Counted from the first letter of the stretch, positions 24,267-32,826 are shown. The stretch is 44,875 nucleotides of DNA from Selenomonas sp. WCT3 (GCA_900100835.1 FNCM01000019.1:1-44875), one strand, 5' to 3'. Numbers and translations: made by a program. The notes: generated by a model from the sequence alone, not told the origin.

Positions 24267-24848
24267 ATTAGCAGAGATTCGTTACGCATCAATGAAGAAA
24301 TTCATATCCGCGAAGTTCGCGTGACCAGCGCAACTGGTGAGCAGCTCGGCATCATGCCGACGCGTGAGGCGCTTCGCATGGCGGAGGAGCAGCATCTTGA
24401 CCTGGTTGAGGTAGCTCCGAAGGCAAAGCCGCCGGTCTGCCGTATCATGGATTTTGGTAAGTATAGATACGAACAGCAGAAACGGGAGAAAGAGGCTAAG
24501 AAGAAACAGAAGGTCATTAGCATCAAGGAAGTAAAACTTCGCCCGAACATTGAACAACACGATTTTGACGTCAAGTTGAAGAATGCTCTTCGCTTTGTCG
24601 AAGAAGGAAATAAAGTCAAAGTGACTATCATGTTCCGCGGACGAGAGCTCTCTCATCCGGAACTCGGCAAAGAGGTATTGGGCCGCGTAGCTGAAAGGCT
24701 GGGCGACAGCGTCTCCATTGAGCGCAATGCCAAACTTGAAGGAAAAAATATGACGATGATCGTTGCACCAAAGGTGCAGAAGGCATCGAAACCAAAGAAG
24801 TCGAAAGAGACTCAGTCTAAGGAGGAAAACAGTAATGCCAAAGATTAA
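24267..24848 (+). CDS. infC: Translation initiation factor IF-3, ATT start codon
   Basis: IF-3 binds the 30S subunit and polices start-codon choice. The 193-residue product begins [18 protein letters not shown] after the initiator and shows [20 protein letters not shown] and VMFRGRE-like [16 protein letters not shown]. There is no ATG, GTG or TTG at the family start: the codon is ATT at 24267, 7 bases after AGGAGGTG. A rare AUU start is a known autoregulatory feature of infC. An in-frame ATG at 24174 lies inside the attenuator and is not credible. The 3' end overlaps rpmI by 14 bases. Confidence 0.93.
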   Translation: MSRDSLRINEEIHIREVRVTSATGEQLGIMPTREALRMAEEQHLDLVEVAPKAKPPVCRIMDFGKYRYEQQKREKEAKKKQKVISIKEVKLRPNIEQHDFDVKLKNALRFVEEGNKVKVTIMFRGRELSHPELGKEVLGRVAERLGDSVSIERNAKLEGKNMTMIVAPKVQKASKPKKSKETQSKEENSNAKD

Positions 24849-25032
24849 AACTCGCAGAGCTGCTGCAAAACGTTTTACCGTAACGGGTAGTGGTGAATTC
24901 AAACGTAACAAGGCTTTCAAGAGCCATATCCTGGAGAAGAAATCTCCGAAACGTAAACGCAACCTGCGTAAAGCTTCCCTTATCACGGCTGCTGATTATG
25001 GCCGCGTTAAGAGAATGATGCCGTACGCTTAA
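24835..25032 (+). CDS. rpmI: 50S ribosomal protein L35 (bL35)
   Basis: This 65-residue basic ribosomal protein begins [20 protein letters not shown] and ends [10 protein letters not shown], both family-typical. The start lies inside the last codons of infC, after AAGGAGG, so translation is coupled. It belongs to the infC-rpmI-rplT operon under the L20-type leader. Confidence 0.97.
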   Translation: MPKIKTRRAAAKRFTVTGSGEFKRNKAFKSHILEKKSPKRKRNLRKASLITAADYGRVKRMMPYA

Positions 25033-25081
25033 TCGCGATATTTGACTGGATTACGAAACCAATTTTTAGGAGGATGAAAAC

Positions 25082-25435
25082 ATGCCAAGAGTAAAAGTAG
25101 GCGTGACTGCACATAGACGTCATAAGAAAATCCTGAAGCTCGCTAAGGGTTACAAAGGTACGAAGAGCAAACAGTTCAAAAAAGCTAACGAGACCGTAAT
25201 GAAGGCTCTCTACTACGCACGCGCTGACCGTCGTGCGAAGAAGGGCGATTTCCGTCGTCTCTGGATTGCTCGTATCAACGCTGCTGCACGCGTTAACGGC
25301 CTTTCCTACAGCCGTCTGATCTGCGGCCTGACGAAAGCTGGCGTTGAGGTTAACCGCAAGATGCTGGCTGACCTGGCAGTTTCCGACGAGAAAGCATTCG
25401 CTCAGCTCGTTGCTGTTGCTAAAGAGAACCTGTAA
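25082..25435 (+). CDS. rplT: 50S ribosomal protein L20 (bL20)
   Basis: This 117-residue ribosomal protein binds 23S rRNA early in 50S assembly and, in related bacteria, its own leader RNA. It starts [20 protein letters not shown] and has the typical [20 protein letters not shown] and [19 protein letters not shown] precedes the ATG. It closes the operon. Confidence 0.98.
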   Translation: MPRVKVGVTAHRRHKKILKLAKGYKGTKSKQFKKANETVMKALYYARADRRAKKGDFRRLWIARINAAARVNGLSYSRLICGLTKAGVEVNRKMLADLAVSDEKAFAQLVAVAKENL

Positions 25436-25460
25436 TTAATAGGTTTGAAATGAAGATGCA

Positions 25461-25500
25461 GGGTTGATGGAACCGTTGGTTCTGTCAGCCCTTTTCTTGT
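25461..25500 (+). terminator. Intrinsic terminator after rplT
   Basis: GGGTTGA-T-GGAACC (25461-25474) pairs with GGTTCT-G-TCAGCCC (25478-25491) with one mismatch, followed by TTTTCTTGT. Confidence 0.8.
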
Positions 25501-25516
25501 ATTTGGAGGATAGAGC

Positions 25517-26320
25517 ATGGAGCAGAGAATCGACAGTGCTGCCAACAAGAAGGTGAAGCTGGCCGCTAGCCTGCACAGCCGCAAGCATCGCGACAAGGAA
25601 GGTTTGTTCATTGCCGAGGGCATCCGCTTGGTGGAAATGGCGGCTTCTTCGGGGTGGAACATCCGCTACGGCTTTTATACGCCAGAGCTTCTAAAACAGC
25701 CACGGGGGAAAGACCTTTGCGAGGCGCTTACAAAAGGCGGCGTAAGTCTCTATGAGGTGCCAGCTGCGGTCTACCAGAAGGCCAGTGCAACGGATACGCC
25801 CCAGGGGATTTTGGTGGTGGCTGAGCAAAAGAAAAGCCGCCTGGAAGAGCTTCCAGCGGCAGAAAATCCAATCTATGTGGTTCTCGATGGGGTGCAGGAC
25901 CCCGGCAATGCCGGGACGATTATTCGCACGGCTGATGCGGTGGGAGCCCATGGCGTTATCCTGCTGAAGGGCTCGGTGGATGCGTTTGGGGACAAGGTGG
26001 TCCGCTCGACCATGGGCAGTCTCTTTCACTTGCCCGTCTGCACCGATGTTGACGTCAAAGAGTTGCAGGCGTTTTTGACAAGTCAAAATTTGACCCTTTA
26101 CGCCACTGCCCTGGATGCCTCGGCCAAGCCACATTTTGAACAGGATTTCCGGCAGGGCTGTGCTGTGGTGTTTGGCAATGAGGGAAATGGCGTATCGGCA
26201 AAACTTTTAGAGCAGGCGGTAACAACCTATATTCCCATGTATGGGGATGCGGAGTCCCTCAATGTGGGTGTTTCGGCGGCAGTCGTATTGTACGAAGCTA
26301 TAAGGCAGCGGAGGTTTTAA
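25517..26320 (+). CDS. TrmH (SpoU) family RNA 2'-O-methyltransferase
   Basis: This SPOUT-class enzyme probably methylates a ribose in rRNA using S-adenosylmethionine. The 267 residues contain an N-terminal substrate-binding domain and the SpoU signatures VLDGVQDPGNAGTIIRTADA (about 115-135), VVFGNEGNGVS and the knot motif IPMYGDAESLNVGVSAAVVL. The exact RNA target is unknown. The insert FLTSQNLTLYA is encoded by a copy of the TTGACAAGTCAA palindrome. The gene ends 4 bases inside the convergent thiN gene. Confidence 0.9.
   Translation: MEQRIDSAANKKVKLAASLHSRKHRDKEGLFIAEGIRLVEMAASSGWNIRYGFYTPELLKQPRGKDLCEALTKGGVSLYEVPAAVYQKASATDTPQGILVVAEQKKSRLEELPAAENPIYVVLDGVQDPGNAGTIIRTADAVGAHGVILLKGSVDAFGDKVVRSTMGSLFHLPVCTDVDVKELQAFLTSQNLTLYATALDASAKPHFEQDFRQGCAVVFGNEGNGVSAKLLEQAVTTYIPMYGDAESLNVGVSAAVVLYEAIRQRRF
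26049..26095. repeat. TTGAC-NN-GTCAA palindrome (trmH-like gene) with partial copies
   Basis: A full copy TTGACAAGTCAA is at 26075-26086. A half copy TTGACC begins at 26090, 15 bp after the start of the full copy. A shorter palindrome TTGACGTCAA is at 26049-26058. All are inside coding sequence. Confidence 0.6.
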
Positions 26321-27012
26321 GGCGTCTCCCAATAGCAGTAGACGCCAAGAATGCCGCTTTTTACGCCGATTGACAAGTCAATTTGACCGGTCAATAATTC
26401 GTTGCTGATGGCGTTGGGAGATTGTTGGGTTAAAGTGGCCTCCGTTAAGGGCCAGCGGACGTTATTGATGGTGACCCCTGAGCAGGCTGGAGTGAAGGGA
26501 AGCAAGGAGATGGCCTTGGGAACGGTTTGACAAGTCAAGGTTAGGGACTGGCCCGCTTTGACGTAAAAGAGTGCTTCGGTTTCGTCGATAAGGGTGCAGG
26601 GAATGTCAAGGCTGGCACAGCTGAACATGGTGCTGTAGGCATGGTCGAAGCGGCCGCCAAAAGCACCGGTCAGGATGATGGCGGGGGCTCCGGCTTTTAT
26701 CATTAGCTGCAGTGCCAATTGGGTATCGGTGTAGTCCTTGGCCACAGGATATTTTTGGATGGCAACGCCGTTTTTTTCGGCCCAGCTCCAAGAGGTGGCC
26801 CTGGCGCTGTCGCCATCGCCCAAGAGCACATCGGGGAGAAGTTTTGCCTGGCAGCAGGCATCGATGCCGTGGTCAGCGGCCCAACAGCAGGCAAAGCCTT
26901 GCAGAGCCTTTAGCCAGGAAGTTTTCGGCGGGCGGCCGCCGGTGACGAGCAGCCACGGTTTTGCCGTTTCGGGATATGAGGATAAGGATAGGGATAGTTG
27001 TGGAAATTCCAT
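26317..27012 (-). CDS. thiN: Thiamine pyrophosphokinase
   Basis: ThiN transfers pyrophosphate from ATP to thiamine, giving thiamine diphosphate. The 231-residue protein shows AADHGIDACC, the DVLLGDGDS motif, VAKDYTDTQLALQLMI and ILTGAFGGRFDHAYS, all active-site signatures of the family. GAGG lies before the ATG. Its end overlaps the convergent RNA methylase gene by 4 bases. Three copies of the TTGAC-NN-GTCAA palindrome lie in its C-terminal half, two adjacent ones encoding TGQIDLS and one encoding TLTCQT. Confidence 0.93.
   Translation of the reverse strand: MEFPQLSLSLSSYPETAKPWLLVTGGRPPKTSWLKALQGFACCWAADHGIDACCQAKLLPDVLLGDGDSARATSWSWAEKNGVAIQKYPVAKDYTDTQLALQLMIKAGAPAIILTGAFGGRFDHAYSTMFSCASLDIPCTLIDETEALFYVKAGQSLTLTCQTVPKAISLLPFTPACSGVTINNVRWPLTEATLTQQSPNAISNELLTGQIDLSIGVKSGILGVYCYWETP
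26370..26394. repeat. Two adjacent TTGAC-NN-GTCAA palindromes in thiN
   Basis: TTGACAAGTCAA (26370-26381) and TTGACCGGTCAA (26383-26394) are 13 bp apart start to start. This is the one full pair in the window that does not keep a 15-bp step. Confidence 0.65.
26527..26538. repeat. TTGAC-NN-GTCAA palindrome in thiN
   Basis: A single copy TTGACAAGTCAA, identical to the ones at 26075, 26370 and 29625. Confidence 0.6.
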
Positions 27013-27048
27013 GCGAATACCTCGATATTAGTTTGGTTTGGATAAGTA

Positions 27049-27057
27049 TGGTATAAT
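27049..27057 (+). promoter_or_regulatory. Extended -10 promoter for UPF0173-miaA
   Basis: TGG-TATAAT (27049-27057) is an extended -10 box; no good -35 box lies 17 bp upstream. It precedes the UPF0173 start by about 65 bases. Confidence 0.5.
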
Positions 27058-27122
27058 AAGTTTATCGTGTATAGCATAGCACGTAAAATTTTAAGGAGCA
27101 ACCAAAAGGGGACTGATACATT

Positions 27123-27797
27123 ATGGTAAAGTTCAAGTATTATGGACATTCCTGTTTCTTGTTAGAGGATGGACAGTACAAAGTGCTGGTTGATCCGTTT
27201 TTGACGGGAAATCCGAAGGCCACCATTAAGATGGAAGAGGTGGAGTGCGATTTTATTTTGATTTCTCACGCCCATAGCGACCATTTGGGGGATGCGCCAG
27301 AGATTGCTGGCCGCACGGGGGCAGAACTTGTCAGCACCCCGGAAGTGCTCGGCCTGTGCGAGGCCCGGGTGCCGGGGCTGAAACAGCATCCGATGAATCT
27401 CGGCGGGTCCATTCACCTGCCCTTTGGCAAGGTTCGTATGACCATGGCTAAGCATAGCTCTGGTGTCGCTGGCGGCATTGCCTGTGGCTTTGTCATCTAC
27501 ATGGGCGGCATGCAGATTTATTTCGCCGGGGATACGGCGCTCTTTGGCGATATGCAGATTATCGGCCGCAAGGACGAACTGGATTATGCCATCCTGCCAA
27601 TTGGTGACAACTACACCATGGGCCTTGAGGATGCGGCGCTGGCGGCTCAGTGGTTAAACGCCCGTCACGTTATTCCGGTTCATTACAACACCTGGCCAAT
27701 CATCAACCAGGATGTGAAGCATTATGCAGAGATTACCGAGGCTATGTCACGGGCACAGGTGCACGTGGTGGAACCCGGCAGTGAGATTGAGCTTTAA
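27123..27797 (+). CDS. Metal-dependent hydrolase, UPF0173 family (metallo-beta-lactamase fold)
   Basis: This 224-residue protein has a metallo-beta-lactamase fold. It shows HSCFLLEDG at the start, the metal ligands in ISHAHSDHLGDA, a later YFAGDTALFGDM and the C-terminal VIPVHYNTWP. It is probably a cytoplasmic hydrolase, but the substrate of the UPF0173 family is not established. Its stop overlaps the miaA start (TAATG), so the two are coupled. Confidence 0.9.
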   Translation: MVKFKYYGHSCFLLEDGQYKVLVDPFLTGNPKATIKMEEVECDFILISHAHSDHLGDAPEIAGRTGAELVSTPEVLGLCEARVPGLKQHPMNLGGSIHLPFGKVRMTMAKHSSGVAGGIACGFVIYMGGMQIYFAGDTALFGDMQIIGRKDELDYAILPIGDNYTMGLEDAALAAQWLNARHVIPVHYNTWPIINQDVKHYAEITEAMSRAQVHVVEPGSEIEL

Positions 27798-28738
27798 TGG
27801 CAAAAGATAAGTTACTGGTAATACTAGGCCCCACAGCAGTGGGGAAAACGGCTCTTTCGATAGAGCTGGCGAAAAAACTGGATACGGAAATCATCTCCGG
27901 CGATTCCATGCTGGTGTACCGTGGCTTCGATATCGGGGCGGCGAAACCGAGCCTTGCCGAACGGCAGGGAATTGTCCATCACTTGGTGGACATCCTGCCG
28001 CCGGATGAGAAGTTCAACGTCACGGATTTTATCGAAGGGGCCCAGCCGATTATCCATGAGCTCAATGAGCGGGGAAAAATCCCCATCTTGGCTGGTGGTA
28101 CAGGACTCTACATCAAGGCTCTGCTGGAAGGGTATCAGTTTAACGAAACCGCTGGTCATGAGGCGTATCGGCAAGAACTGCAGCAGCTAGGCGAGCAAAA
28201 TGGTCACGAGTTTGTCCACGCCATGCTGGCGAAGGTTAATCCCGAGGCGGCGGCAAGGCTTCATCCCAACGATTTTCGCCGCGTTGTCCGGGCGCTGGAA
28301 GTTGCCCATTTTGGCAACGAACGGATTTCCCAGAGCAAGGCGGCCGATGACGGCGAACTTTGTTACGATGTGCTGGTAATCGGCCTGGAACGGGAGCGGC
28401 AGGAGCTCTATAACCGCATCAATCGGCGGGTGGAGCTCATGTTTGAAGCGGGTCTCGTGGAGGAAGTAGCGGGGCTGTTGGCGGCGGGCATAACCCGTGA
28501 GGAGCAGGCCATGAAGGGCATTGGCTACAAGGAGACAGCGGCGTATCTGGCTGGTGAAATGTCAAAGAGCGAGGCTTTAGCGCTCATACAGAAATCCACG
28601 CGCCATTTCGCCAAGCGCCAGCTGACCTGGTACCGGAAGATGCCCTATATCCATTGGTATGAGGTGGATGAGCTTAGCGAAGCGGAACTATTGGCAGATG
28701 TTTTGCGGGATGTTGCAGGATTTTTTTCCATAAGGTAG
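27797..28738 (+). CDS. miaA: tRNA dimethylallyltransferase MiaA
   Basis: MiaA adds a dimethylallyl group to A37 of tRNAs that read U-starting codons. The 313-residue protein begins with the P-loop LGPTAVGKTALSIELAK, followed by ISGDSMLVYRGFDIGAAKPS, ILAGGTGLYIKALLEGY and FAKRQLTWYRK, all family signatures. It is followed 36 bases later by hfq, the miaA-hfq order common in many bacteria. Confidence 0.97.
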   Translation: MAKDKLLVILGPTAVGKTALSIELAKKLDTEIISGDSMLVYRGFDIGAAKPSLAERQGIVHHLVDILPPDEKFNVTDFIEGAQPIIHELNERGKIPILAGGTGLYIKALLEGYQFNETAGHEAYRQELQQLGEQNGHEFVHAMLAKVNPEAAARLHPNDFRRVVRALEVAHFGNERISQSKAADDGELCYDVLVIGLERERQELYNRINRRVELMFEAGLVEEVAGLLAAGITREEQAMKGIGYKETAAYLAGEMSKSEALALIQKSTRHFAKRQLTWYRKMPYIHWYEVDELSEAELLADVLRDVAGFFSIR

Positions 28739-28774
28739 AATTTATTATTAGAGAACCATAATGGAGGGATTAAT

Positions 28775-29029
28775 ATGCCAGCAAAACCAACAATCAATCT
28801 GCAAGATAGTTTTTTGAATCAGGTCCGCAAGGAAAATGTTGCGGTAACGATTCACCTCGTCAATGGCTTTCAGATTAAAGGCAACGTCAAGGGCTTTGAT
28901 AACTTCACAGTCGTGCTTGATGTATCGGGGAAACAGCAGATGGTTTATAAACATGCGATTTCCACCATTACGCCGGTGCGTCCCGTAAGTGGCGTGTTCG
29001 GAGTTGAAAAACGCGAAGGCGAAGAATAA
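28775..29029 (+). CDS. hfq: RNA chaperone Hfq
   Basis: Hfq forms a hexameric ring that helps small RNAs pair with mRNAs. The 84-residue protein has [20 protein letters not shown] (Sm1) and the YKHAISTI motif (Sm2). Its presence makes trans-acting sRNAs plausible in this organism. GGAGGG precedes the ATG and a terminator follows. Confidence 0.97.
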   Translation: MPAKPTINLQDSFLNQVRKENVAVTIHLVNGFQIKGNVKGFDNFTVVLDVSGKQQMVYKHAISTITPVRPVSGVFGVEKREGEE

Positions 29030-29046
29030 GGAAGATAGATTACAGG

Positions 29047-29075
29047 AGGGCCTTCCTTGCGGAAGGTCCTTTTTC
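29047..29075 (+). terminator. Intrinsic terminator after hfq
   Basis: AGGGCCTTCC (29047-29056) pairs with GGAAGGTCCT (29061-29070) with one G-T pair, loop TTGC, then TTTTT. Confidence 0.85.
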
Positions 29076-29111
29076 GTGCCTGTCAGGATGCGCAGGAGGA
29101 AGGATAGTAAA

Positions 29112-29567
29112 ATGAAGACAAGAGGATTTGAATGCGTGTCGACGTGGCGGGATAAAAAGATTCACCTGCCCCAGCGCAAGACGGCGGCCAGTGCTGGCTA
29201 TGATATTGAGGCCGGGGAAGATGCCCTGCTGACGCCGGGGGAGCTTACGATGGTTCCCACGGGGGTCAAGGCCTTTATGCAGCCCGATGAGGTACTGATG
29301 ATTCACATTCGTTCTAGCATGGCCGTCAAGCATCAGCTGGTGCTCATGAACAGCGTGGGGGTAGTGGATTCGGACTACTACAACAATGAAGACAACGAAG
29401 GCCATATCTTTATCGCCTTTTGGAACCGGGGGACGGAACCCTTTGCCATCAAGAAGGGGGAGCGCATTGCCCAGGGAATATTCCAGAAGTATCTGACAGC
29501 GGATGAAGATGTGGCAGGTAAGGGAGCTGCTCGCCAGGGTGGCTTTGGTTCGACGGGAAAGGCGTGA
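29112..29567 (+). CDS. dut: Deoxyuridine 5'-triphosphate nucleotidohydrolase (dUTPase)
   Basis: Dut hydrolyses dUTP to dUMP, keeping uracil out of DNA and supplying thymidylate synthesis. The 151-residue trimeric-type enzyme shows its five motifs: AGYDIEAGEDALL, HIRSSMAVKH, MNSVGVVDSDYYNNEDNEGH, RIAQGIFQKY and RQGGFGSTG. The third motif has a short insert (NNEDNE) where most family members read YRGE. I chose ATG 29112 after GGAGGAAGG; the frame is open further upstream through the hfq terminator, which is not credible coding. Confidence 0.95.
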   Translation: MKTRGFECVSTWRDKKIHLPQRKTAASAGYDIEAGEDALLTPGELTMVPTGVKAFMQPDEVLMIHIRSSMAVKHQLVLMNSVGVVDSDYYNNEDNEGHIFIAFWNRGTEPFAIKKGERIAQGIFQKYLTADEDVAGKGAARQGGFGSTGKA

Positions 29568-29572
29568 GGAAA

Positions 29573-30946
29573 ATGGCAGAGGAAGGCATGGATTTGTTTG
29601 CAATGCCGGTTGACCAGTCAAATTTTGACAAGTCAAATGCTGACTGGTCAAGGGATGGGGCCGTGCGTCCCTTTGAGCCTTTGGCCCAGCGCATGCGGCC
29701 GCGCAACTTCCAGGAGTTTATCGGCCAGCAGGAAGCCGTGGGGGCCGGCCGCTTTCTGCGGCAGATGATTGAACGGGACCAGATTTCTTCGATGATTTTC
29801 TATGGGCCGCCGGGCACGGGCAAGACGACGCTGGCCCAGATGATTGCGGGTATGACTGGCAGTGCCTTTCGCAAGCTCAATGCTGTGGCCTCGGGGATTC
29901 AGGATATCCGCGCTATTGTTAAGGAGGCTGATGAACAGCGCAAATATTACCAAAAGCGAACCATCGTATTTATCGACGAGATTCATCGTTTCAACAAGAG
30001 TCAGCAGGATGTTTTGCTGCCTTATGTGGAAGATGGCCGCTTGATTTTAATCGGTGCGACCACGGAGAATCCCTTCTTTGAAGTCAATCATGCTTTGCTA
30101 TCCCGCGTTCGCATCGTGCGGCTCTATCAGCTTACCGATGGCCAGTTGGTGAAAATTTTGCGGCAGGCCCTGGCTGATACCGAACGAGGACTGGGGGGGC
30201 AGTCCCTTGAGGTGGCCGATGATGTCTTGCTGGGCATTGCCCAGCTGGCTGGTGGCGATGCCCGCATGGCGTTAAACATTCTGGAAGGGGCAGCGTCGAT
30301 GTTGCCACCTAATGGTGGTACGGTTACGCTTGCGATGGTGCAGGAGATTTTGGGCCAGCGGGTTCAGCGCTATGACAAGAAGGGCGACAACCATTACGAT
30401 ACGGTGTCGGCCTTTATCAAGAGCATGCGCGGCAGTGACCCGGATGCGGCGCTGCATTATCTGGCGCGCATGCTGGCCGCGGGGGAGGATGTCAAGTTCA
30501 TTGCCCGACGGGTGGTCATTTGTGCATCGGAGGATGTGGGTAACGCGGACCCCATGGCACTGGTTGTCGCCATGAACGCAGCGCAGGCCGTGCAGTTTGT
30601 CGGCATGCCGGAGGCGCGGATTGTGCTGGGGCAGGCCGTGACCTATATCGCCTCGGCGCCGAAAAGCAACGCGGCGTATATGGGAGTTGATGCGGCTTTA
30701 CAGGATGTTCGCAGCAAAAATTGTGGCGCGGTGCCGATGCATTTGCGGGATGCCCATTACAAGGGAGCGGCTAAGCTGGGGCATGGCACGGAGTATATTT
30801 ATCCCCACAGCTATCCGGATCATTTCACCAAGCAACAGTATCTGCCAAAGGAATTGGCCGGAGCGCATTATTATGAACCCACGGCGAACGGTACGGAAAA
30901 ACGATTGGGGGAGTATCTCCATCGCTGCTGGCCAGAACGCTTTTGA
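29573..30946 (+). CDS. rarA: Replication-associated recombination protein A (RarA/MgsA), AAA+ ATPase
   Basis: RarA is a clamp-loader-like AAA+ ATPase that acts at stalled replication forks. The product is about 457 residues, with GPPGTGKTTLAQMIAG (Walker A), RTIVFIDEIHRFNKSQQD (Walker B), GATTENPFFEVN and the C-terminal helical domain (MEGHY-like AHYKGAAKLGHGTEYIYPH). Between the usual MDLFAMP start and RPFEPLAQRMRPRNF lies an unusual insert, DQSNFDKSNADWS, encoded by three TTGAC-NN-GTCAA palindromes. The start is ATG 29573 or GTG 29564 overlapping the dut stop; I cannot decide with confidence. Confidence 0.95.
   Translation: MAEEGMDLFAMPVDQSNFDKSNADWSRDGAVRPFEPLAQRMRPRNFQEFIGQQEAVGAGRFLRQMIERDQISSMIFYGPPGTGKTTLAQMIAGMTGSAFRKLNAVASGIQDIRAIVKEADEQRKYYQKRTIVFIDEIHRFNKSQQDVLLPYVEDGRLILIGATTENPFFEVNHALLSRVRIVRLYQLTDGQLVKILRQALADTERGLGGQSLEVADDVLLGIAQLAGGDARMALNILEGAASMLPPNGGTVTLAMVQEILGQRVQRYDKKGDNHYDTVSAFIKSMRGSDPDAALHYLARMLAAGEDVKFIARRVVICASEDVGNADPMALVVAMNAAQAVQFVGMPEARIVLGQAVTYIASAPKSNAAYMGVDAALQDVRSKNCGAVPMHLRDAHYKGAAKLGHGTEYIYPHSYPDHFTKQQYLPKELAGAHYYEPTANGTEKRLGEYLHRCWPERF
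29610..29651. repeat. Three tandem TTGAC-NN-GTCAA palindromes in rarA, 15-bp period
   Basis: Copies are at 29610-29621 (TTGACCAGTCAA), 29625-29636 (TTGACAAGTCAA) and 29640-29651 (CTGACTGGTCAA). Each starts exactly 15 bp after the previous one, encoding the pentapeptide-repeat insert DQSNF-DKSNA-DWS. Confidence 0.75.
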
Positions 30947-30971
30947 CAGACGTAGGGGATTCTGTTATATT
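30943..30971 (+). promoter_or_regulatory. Promoter of the Rrf2 regulator-cysteine desulfurase operon
   Basis: TTGACA (30943-30948, overlapping the rarA stop), a 17-bp spacer and TATATT (30966-30971). The leader contains CTGCTC/GAGCAG arms just before the ribosome site. Confidence 0.8.
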
Positions 30972-31038
30972 GGTTGCATATAAATCTGACAAAACTGCTC
31001 GGGATTCGTCAATTCCTAGGGAGCAGATGAGGTGAACC

Positions 31039-31488
31039 ATGAAGATTTCAACTAAAGGACGATATAGTGTGACGGCTCTTTATGAACTGGCACTTCATTA
31101 TGGCACCGGTCCGTTGCCGTTAAAAAATATAGCGCAAGGACAGGGGCTTTCGGAAAATTATCTGGAGCAGTTGATGTTGCCGCTGCGCCGGGCGGGGCTC
31201 GTCAAGAGCATTCGCGGAGCCCAGGGCGGGTACATGCTGGGCCGGGAGCCCAAAGATATCACCATCGGCGAAATCATCACGACGGTGGAAGGTCCCATTG
31301 CGGTGGTGGACTGCCTGCTGGCAGAGGCCGGTGCTGAGGACCAGCCTTGTGAGCGCGCTTGTGCCTGCGTGACCCGCGGCATTTGGGAAAAGGTCTGCGA
31401 CAGCATCAGTGAGGTGCTGGGCAGTATTACCCTCCAGACGCTGATGGATAACGATAAGGGCAGCGACCATGTGGGGTGTGCGCGATGA
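31039..31488 (+). CDS. Rrf2-family transcriptional regulator (IscR-like)
   Basis: This 149-residue winged-helix protein (MKISTKGRYSVTALYELALH start) probably regulates iron-sulfur cluster assembly. A cysteine-rich segment, DCLLAEAGAEDQPCERACAC, corresponds to the cluster-binding loop of IscR, so it may carry an Fe-S cluster; the spacing differs from the enterobacterial protein. The gene overlaps the cysteine desulfurase start by 4 bases and is first in the operon, which suggests autoregulation. Confidence 0.9.
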   Translation: MKISTKGRYSVTALYELALHYGTGPLPLKNIAQGQGLSENYLEQLMLPLRRAGLVKSIRGAQGGYMLGREPKDITIGEIITTVEGPIAVVDCLLAEAGAEDQPCERACACVTRGIWEKVCDSISEVLGSITLQTLMDNDKGSDHVGCAR

Positions 31489-32636
31489 ATCCCGTTTATT
31501 TGGACTATGCCGCTACAACCCCGGTGGATGAAAGGGTTCTTAAAACCATGCTGCCGTATTTTTCGGCTCAGTTTGGCAATCCCTCCAGTGTCTATTCCTA
31601 TGGGCGCATGGCAAGAGCTGCGGTGGCTAAGGCTCGTGGGCAGGTGGCAGCGCTTCTCCATGCCGAGCCTGCAGAAATATTTTTTACCAGTGGCGGCAGC
31701 GAAAGTGACAATTGGGTGTTAAAGGGCATGGCCTTTGCTCTGCGCCGTGCTGGTAAGGGGAATCACATCATCACCAGTCAGGTGGAGCACCATGCGGTGT
31801 TAAATACCTGCGCCTGGTTGGAGCAGCAGGGCTTTGCTGTTACCTATCTGCCGGTGGATGAACTGGGCCGGGTGAAACCGGAAACGGTGGAAAAGGCTCT
31901 GCGGGAGGATACGATTCTCGTCAGCATCATGACGGCCAACAACGAAGTGGGGACCATCGAACCCATTGCCGAAATCGGTGCTCTCTTGCAGGCACGGCAG
32001 ATTTTTTTCCATACGGATGCCGTGCAGGCGGCTGGACATATTCCCTTATCCGTGGCGGAGCTCCATGTGGATGCCCTTTCCCTTTCGGGGCATAAGCTCT
32101 ACGGCCCTAAGGGCATCGGTGCCCTCTATCTGCGCCGTGGCTTTTTGCCAGATGCACTGATTCATGGCGGCGGGCAGGAGCGTGAACTGCGGGCTGGCAC
32201 TGAAAACACGGCGGGCATTGTGGGCTTTGGTGAGGCGGCGGCCCTTGCGCAGGCAGATCTTGCCACGGAATGGGAGCGGCTGTCGGAGCTTCGCGATTGG
32301 CTGGCGGCAGAAATCAAAAAGATTCCTGGCTGCTGGATTAATGGCGACGAGGAGTACCGGCTGCCGGGAAATGTGAATTTCGGCGTGGCGGGAATCGCAC
32401 AGGATACTTTGCTGATCCGTCTCGATATGGCAGGCTTTGCCGTGTCGGCGGGCAGTGCCTGCAGTGCTGGTTCCCTTACTCCGTCCCATGTGCTGACGGC
32501 CATGGGGCAATCGGCCGATAAAGCTGGTTCGGCCATTCGCGTGACGTTGGGCCGTTATACTACCGAAGAAATGCTGCACCGCTTTGTGAAAGCTTTGACA
32601 CAAGCGGTGGCCGCCATACGGCAACAGAGTGCATAA
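31485..32636 (+). CDS. Cysteine desulfurase (NifS/IscS-like)
   Basis: This PLP enzyme removes sulfur from cysteine for iron-sulfur clusters or thio-modified tRNA. The 383-residue protein has NPVYLDYAATTPVD, QVEHHAVLNTC, HTDAVQAAGHIP, the PLP lysine in LSLSGHKLYGPKG and the catalytic cysteine in SAGSACSAGSLTPSHV. No iscU/nifU scaffold or mnmA follows; a terminator comes 28 bases later. I chose ATG 31485, which overlaps the stop of the Rrf2 gene; a GTG at 31476 is less likely. Confidence 0.93.
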   Translation: MNPVYLDYAATTPVDERVLKTMLPYFSAQFGNPSSVYSYGRMARAAVAKARGQVAALLHAEPAEIFFTSGGSESDNWVLKGMAFALRRAGKGNHIITSQVEHHAVLNTCAWLEQQGFAVTYLPVDELGRVKPETVEKALREDTILVSIMTANNEVGTIEPIAEIGALLQARQIFFHTDAVQAAGHIPLSVAELHVDALSLSGHKLYGPKGIGALYLRRGFLPDALIHGGGQERELRAGTENTAGIVGFGEAAALAQADLATEWERLSELRDWLAAEIKKIPGCWINGDEEYRLPGNVNFGVAGIAQDTLLIRLDMAGFAVSAGSACSAGSLTPSHVLTAMGQSADKAGSAIRVTLGRYTTEEMLHRFVKALTQAVAAIRQQSA

Positions 32637-32663
32637 CCGAATGGCATAACGATGCAATTTGCG

Positions 32664-32692
32664 AAACTCCCCCGGAGACGGGGGAGTTTTTA
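32664..32692 (+). terminator. Intrinsic terminator after the cysteine desulfurase
   Basis: AAACTCCCCC (32664-32673) pairs perfectly with GGGGGAGTTT (32680-32689), followed by T residues. Confidence 0.92.
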
Positions 32693-32728
32693 CATGATGG
32701 CTGAATAACCAATGAATTGTAAAAAAAT

Positions 32729-32757
32729 TTGTATTGCCTGTTTGAATTATGTATAAT
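32729..32757 (+). promoter_or_regulatory. Promoter of the rodZ-to-pyrR block
   Basis: TTGTAT (32729-32734), a 17-bp spacer and TATAAT (32752-32757) predict a start near 32764. No terminator of note is seen until after pyrR. Confidence 0.7.
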
Positions 32758-32826
32758 GTAGAAAGGTAGTGTTTGTTTTAAGCATAATGCAAAAATCAAG
32801 ACCATATGGGAGGCTTATGATTTAAT

